Positions 8,745 through 10,338 of a stretch of 10,338 nucleotides of DNA are shown piece by piece. The notes under the pieces are model-generated. The model saw only the letters and a program-made list of their open reading frames with translations. It made no database searches and was not told the DNA's origin. How positions within the stretch are numbered: the stretch's first letter is position 1; every line of letters begins with the position of its first letter. The translations under genes and the position numbers were made by a program. Source of the DNA: CAYXOX01 sp964466745. Its GTDB lineage: Bacteria; Pseudomonadota; Alphaproteobacteria; Rhodobacterales; Rhodobacteraceae. The DNA lies in assembly GCA_964466745.1 (NCBI GenBank), contig CAYXOX010000114.1, forward strand, positions 1-10,338, written 5' to 3'.

Positions 8745-9266
8745 TCAGGAGGGCGGCGGCGGGCAGCCCTCGGGGGGTGGCCGGCCGTCGAACACCACCT
8801 CGCCGCAGGCATTGATCCGGTGCCAGGAATAGCCTCGGCCGTCGCGGGAGATCGCCACGATCCGATCGATCCCGTAGGTGATGTTCTCATGCCCCATGAA
8901 GGCGAGGGCATCGCCGCTGTCGAGCGCCGCGGCGATGGCCGCGGCATCGAAGCAGTCGAACCATCCCGGCGCGGTAAGCGGAACCGGGTCTGCGGCAGGC
9001 GCGTAGGTTTCGGTGAGCGTGCCGAAGCGGAGGGGCGTCGTGAAGCACGCACGGTAGCGTATCGGGGAGCTCGTGGCGTCGATGGCCTCGAAATCGTCGT
9101 AGGGGATTGGCTCGGGCGCTCCGGTGGACAGCGAGGTGAGCCGCACCTCCGCCCCGGGGCCGTCGGGGATGCGCTCGTAGAACGCGCGCGTCTGAAGCCA
9201 GTACATCGCGGCGCCCGCCACGAGCGCGCATGCGAGCAGGGCCACGGCTGCGACGCGGCCGATCAT
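8745..9266 (-). CDS. Small membrane-anchored periplasmic protein, DUF6446-like
   Basis: This 173-residue protein has one N-terminal hydrophobic helix (about 4-24) and a soluble part of about 145 residues expected in the periplasm, so it is probably a signal-anchored protein. From memory it resembles the DUF6446 family of Rhodobacteraceae; no function is known to me. Visible features are a conserved-looking AIDATSSPIRYRACF block (61-75), GWFDCFDA near 101-108, and four cysteines outside the helix (74, 105, 154, 168) that could make two disulfides. The end is proline-rich (PPPEGCPPPPS). No catalytic motif is recognised. Its ATG overlaps the stop of the upstream methyltransferase gene as ATGA (9263-9266), so translation is probably coupled. 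glyS follows 64 bp later, giving operon context with glycyl-tRNA synthetase but no obvious functional link. Confidence 0.82.
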   Translation of the reverse strand: MIGRVAAVALLACALVAGAAMYWLQTRAFYERIPDGPGAEVRLTSLSTGAPEPIPYDDFEAIDATSSPIRYRACFTTPLRFGTLTETYAPAADPVPLTAPGWFDCFDAAAIAAALDSGDALAFMGHENITYGIDRIVAISRDGRGYSWHRINACGEVVFDGRPPPEGCPPPPS

Positions 9267-9970
9267 TCCCAGTCCATGTTCACGGCGGGTCGGGTCATGC
9301 CGGCGGCGCGCAGCCGCAGCGCCTCGGTGCGGCGCGCAAGTTCCGGCACGCGGCTCTCGTGGGTTTCCACGAAGATGTGGCCGATCCGTTGCAGCGCGGG
9401 AGCTTCGAAGAGACGCTCGAGGAGGGCCACTTCCGCCCCCTCGATGTCGATCTTCAGCACGGCGACCTCGCCGCCGAGTTCCTCGAGCCAGCGCGGGAAA
9501 TCCACCTGCCTCACCGTGATCGGGGCCGATCGATCCAGATTGCGCTTGCTGGCGAGGACCGAGGAGGACAGCGAGCGCTGGGCCGGGTTCTGATCGAACC
9601 CGCGGCTGCGGAAGAGTTCCACCGTTCCCTCGGAGACGCCGGCGGCAGCCTCGATCACCTCCACGTTGCCGAGCGCGGCGGTGTTCTCGCGCAGGCGTTC
9701 GGCCGTCCAGGGATCGGGCTCGAAGGCGAACACCCGCCCGGCGACCGCGGCCATGCGCCGGGTCATCTCGCCCAGGTTCGCGCCGAGATCGATGCAGGTG
9801 CCGCCCGCGGCGCCGGCGAGCGCGTCCTCGAAGGCGCGCCTGGTTTCGTTCCTGCGGCCGCGCCGCAGCTTTGTGGCGTAGTGCAGGCCGCGGCGGCCGG
9901 GCAGATGGCTCAGGAGCCGGTAGCGCAGCGCACGCCAGTGCGGAATGGTGGCGAGATCGTCAGCCGGCAT
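9263..9970 (-). CDS. FkbM-family SAM-dependent methyltransferase
   Basis: This protein of about 235 residues has a class I methyltransferase fold. The SAM-binding glycine motif is CIDLGANLGE (59-68), the acidic end of strand 2 is FAFEPDP (81-87), and the FkbM signature LKIDIEGAEVALLERL lies at 172-187. It is followed by GHIFVETHES near 197-206. FkbM proteins methylate hydroxyl groups of sugars, polyketides or other small molecules; the substrate here is unknown. There is no signal peptide, so it is cytoplasmic. The start is uncertain: ATG 9970 overlaps the glyQ stop by 11 bases and suits translational coupling. In-frame ATGs at 9994 and 10015 would add 8 or 15 residues and overlap glyQ more. 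None has a good ribosome site. The 3' end overlaps the next gene by 4 bases. Confidence 0.88.
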   Translation of the reverse strand: MPADDLATIPHWRALRYRLLSHLPGRRGLHYATKLRRGRRNETRRAFEDALAGAAGGTCIDLGANLGEMTRRMAAVAGRVFAFEPDPWTAERLRENTAALGNVEVIEAAAGVSEGTVELFRSRGFDQNPAQRSLSSSVLASKRNLDRSAPITVRQVDFPRWLEELGGEVAVLKIDIEGAEVALLERLFEAPALQRIGHIFVETHESRVPELARRTEALRLRAAGMTRPAVNMDWE

Positions 9971-10338
9971 GGGCGGTAGCCGCGCCGCCGGCATCTGCCG
10001 TGGCGAGGAAGGCATCGGCGCACATCTTCGCCAGCGCGCGGACGCGGCCGATATAGGCCTGCCGTTCGGTCACCGAGATCACGCCGCGCGCGTCGAGCAG
10101 GTTGAAGAGGTGGCTGGCCTTGATGCACTGGTCGTAGGCGGGCAGGGCCATGACGATGTGCCTCCCGGTCCGCGGGTCGGTTTCGGGCTGCGCGAGGATG
10201 CGCGCGCATTCCGCCTCGGCCTCCTCGAAGTGGCGCATGAGCACCGCAGTGTCGGCGACATCGAAATTCCAGCGGGCGAACTGCGCCTCGGCCTCGCGGA
10301 ACACGGCACCGTAGCTGAGCGGGATGGGCGCGTCGGGC
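9960..10338 (-). CDS. glyQ: Glycine--tRNA ligase alpha subunit, C-terminal part (5' end outside window)
   Basis: The frame is open from the window edge to TGA at 9960-9962, giving about 125 residues of the roughly 300 in GlyQ. They match the helical C-terminal part of the catalytic alpha subunit. The recognisable blocks are PLSYGAVF, FARWNFDVADTAVLMRHFEE (equivalent to the YNFEYAD region of E. coli), LPAYDQCIKASHLFNLLDARG and ISVTERQAYIGRVRALAK. The subunit forms glycyl-adenylate, and with GlyS makes the tetramer that charges tRNA-Gly. The class II catalytic motifs lie beyond the window. The tail is Ala/Gly-rich and overlaps the start of the FkbM-family gene, the first sign of a tight operon running to glyS. 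Confidence 0.95.
   Translation of the reverse strand, partial: PDAPIPLSYGAVFREAEAQFARWNFDVADTAVLMRHFEEAEAECARILAQPETDPRTGRHIVMALPAYDQCIKASHLFNLLDARGVISVTERQAYIGRVRALAKMCADAFLATADAGGAATAHAG

Noticed and set aside
6446..8815. A 789-codon open frame on the plus strand opposite glyS
   Set aside because: The glyS motifs on the other strand are unmistakable, and the antisense product has low-complexity GC-driven composition.
8604..9593. A 329-codon plus-strand frame opposite the small membrane protein and the methyltransferase
   Set aside because: The minus-strand genes show a 4-bp ATGA overlap and clear FkbM motifs; the plus-strand product has no recognisable domain.

Overview
The window is a GC-rich, gene-dense chromosomal segment of an alphaproteobacterium, most likely of the Rhodobacteraceae/Paracoccaceae. 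That placement rests on base composition, the protein sequences and, from memory, the gene company (glyQ/glyS separated by small genes, followed by a PPDK-family gene). It was not checked against any database. I see no mobile element, phage gene, CRISPR array, tRNA or rRNA.

Plus strand, left edge: the 3' end of ilvC (ketol-acid reductoisomerase, branched-chain amino acid synthesis), a strong hairpin, then a complete ten-helix EamA/DMT-type exporter. This pair converges on glmM, with 87 bp between the stop codons.

Minus strand, everything else, read from right to left. The first group is the 3' end of glyQ, an FkbM-type methyltransferase, a small membrane-anchored protein (DUF6446-like) and glyS. 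The first three genes overlap and glyS follows after 64 bp, so these four look like one operon in which the two subunits of the tetrameric glycyl-tRNA synthetase bracket two unrelated genes. After a 194-bp gap with a hairpin and a plausible promoter comes a divergent pyruvate phosphate dikinase-like protein. Its phosphotransfer histidine and PEP/pyruvate half look intact, but several ATP-site residues are changed. After 145 bp holding two GC hairpins and a 16-bp AT-rich palindrome comes an exported SleB-type cell-wall hydrolase. After 341 bp with no recognisable gene comes glmM (phosphoglucosamine mutase), which feeds UDP-GlcNAc and peptidoglycan synthesis.

Most of this is housekeeping. The points worth a second look are the altered nucleotide half of the PPDK-like protein, the methyltransferase and small membrane protein embedded in the glycyl-tRNA synthetase operon, and several well-formed hairpins or palindromes between genes. 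I found no convincing new defence, mobile or RNA-guided system.
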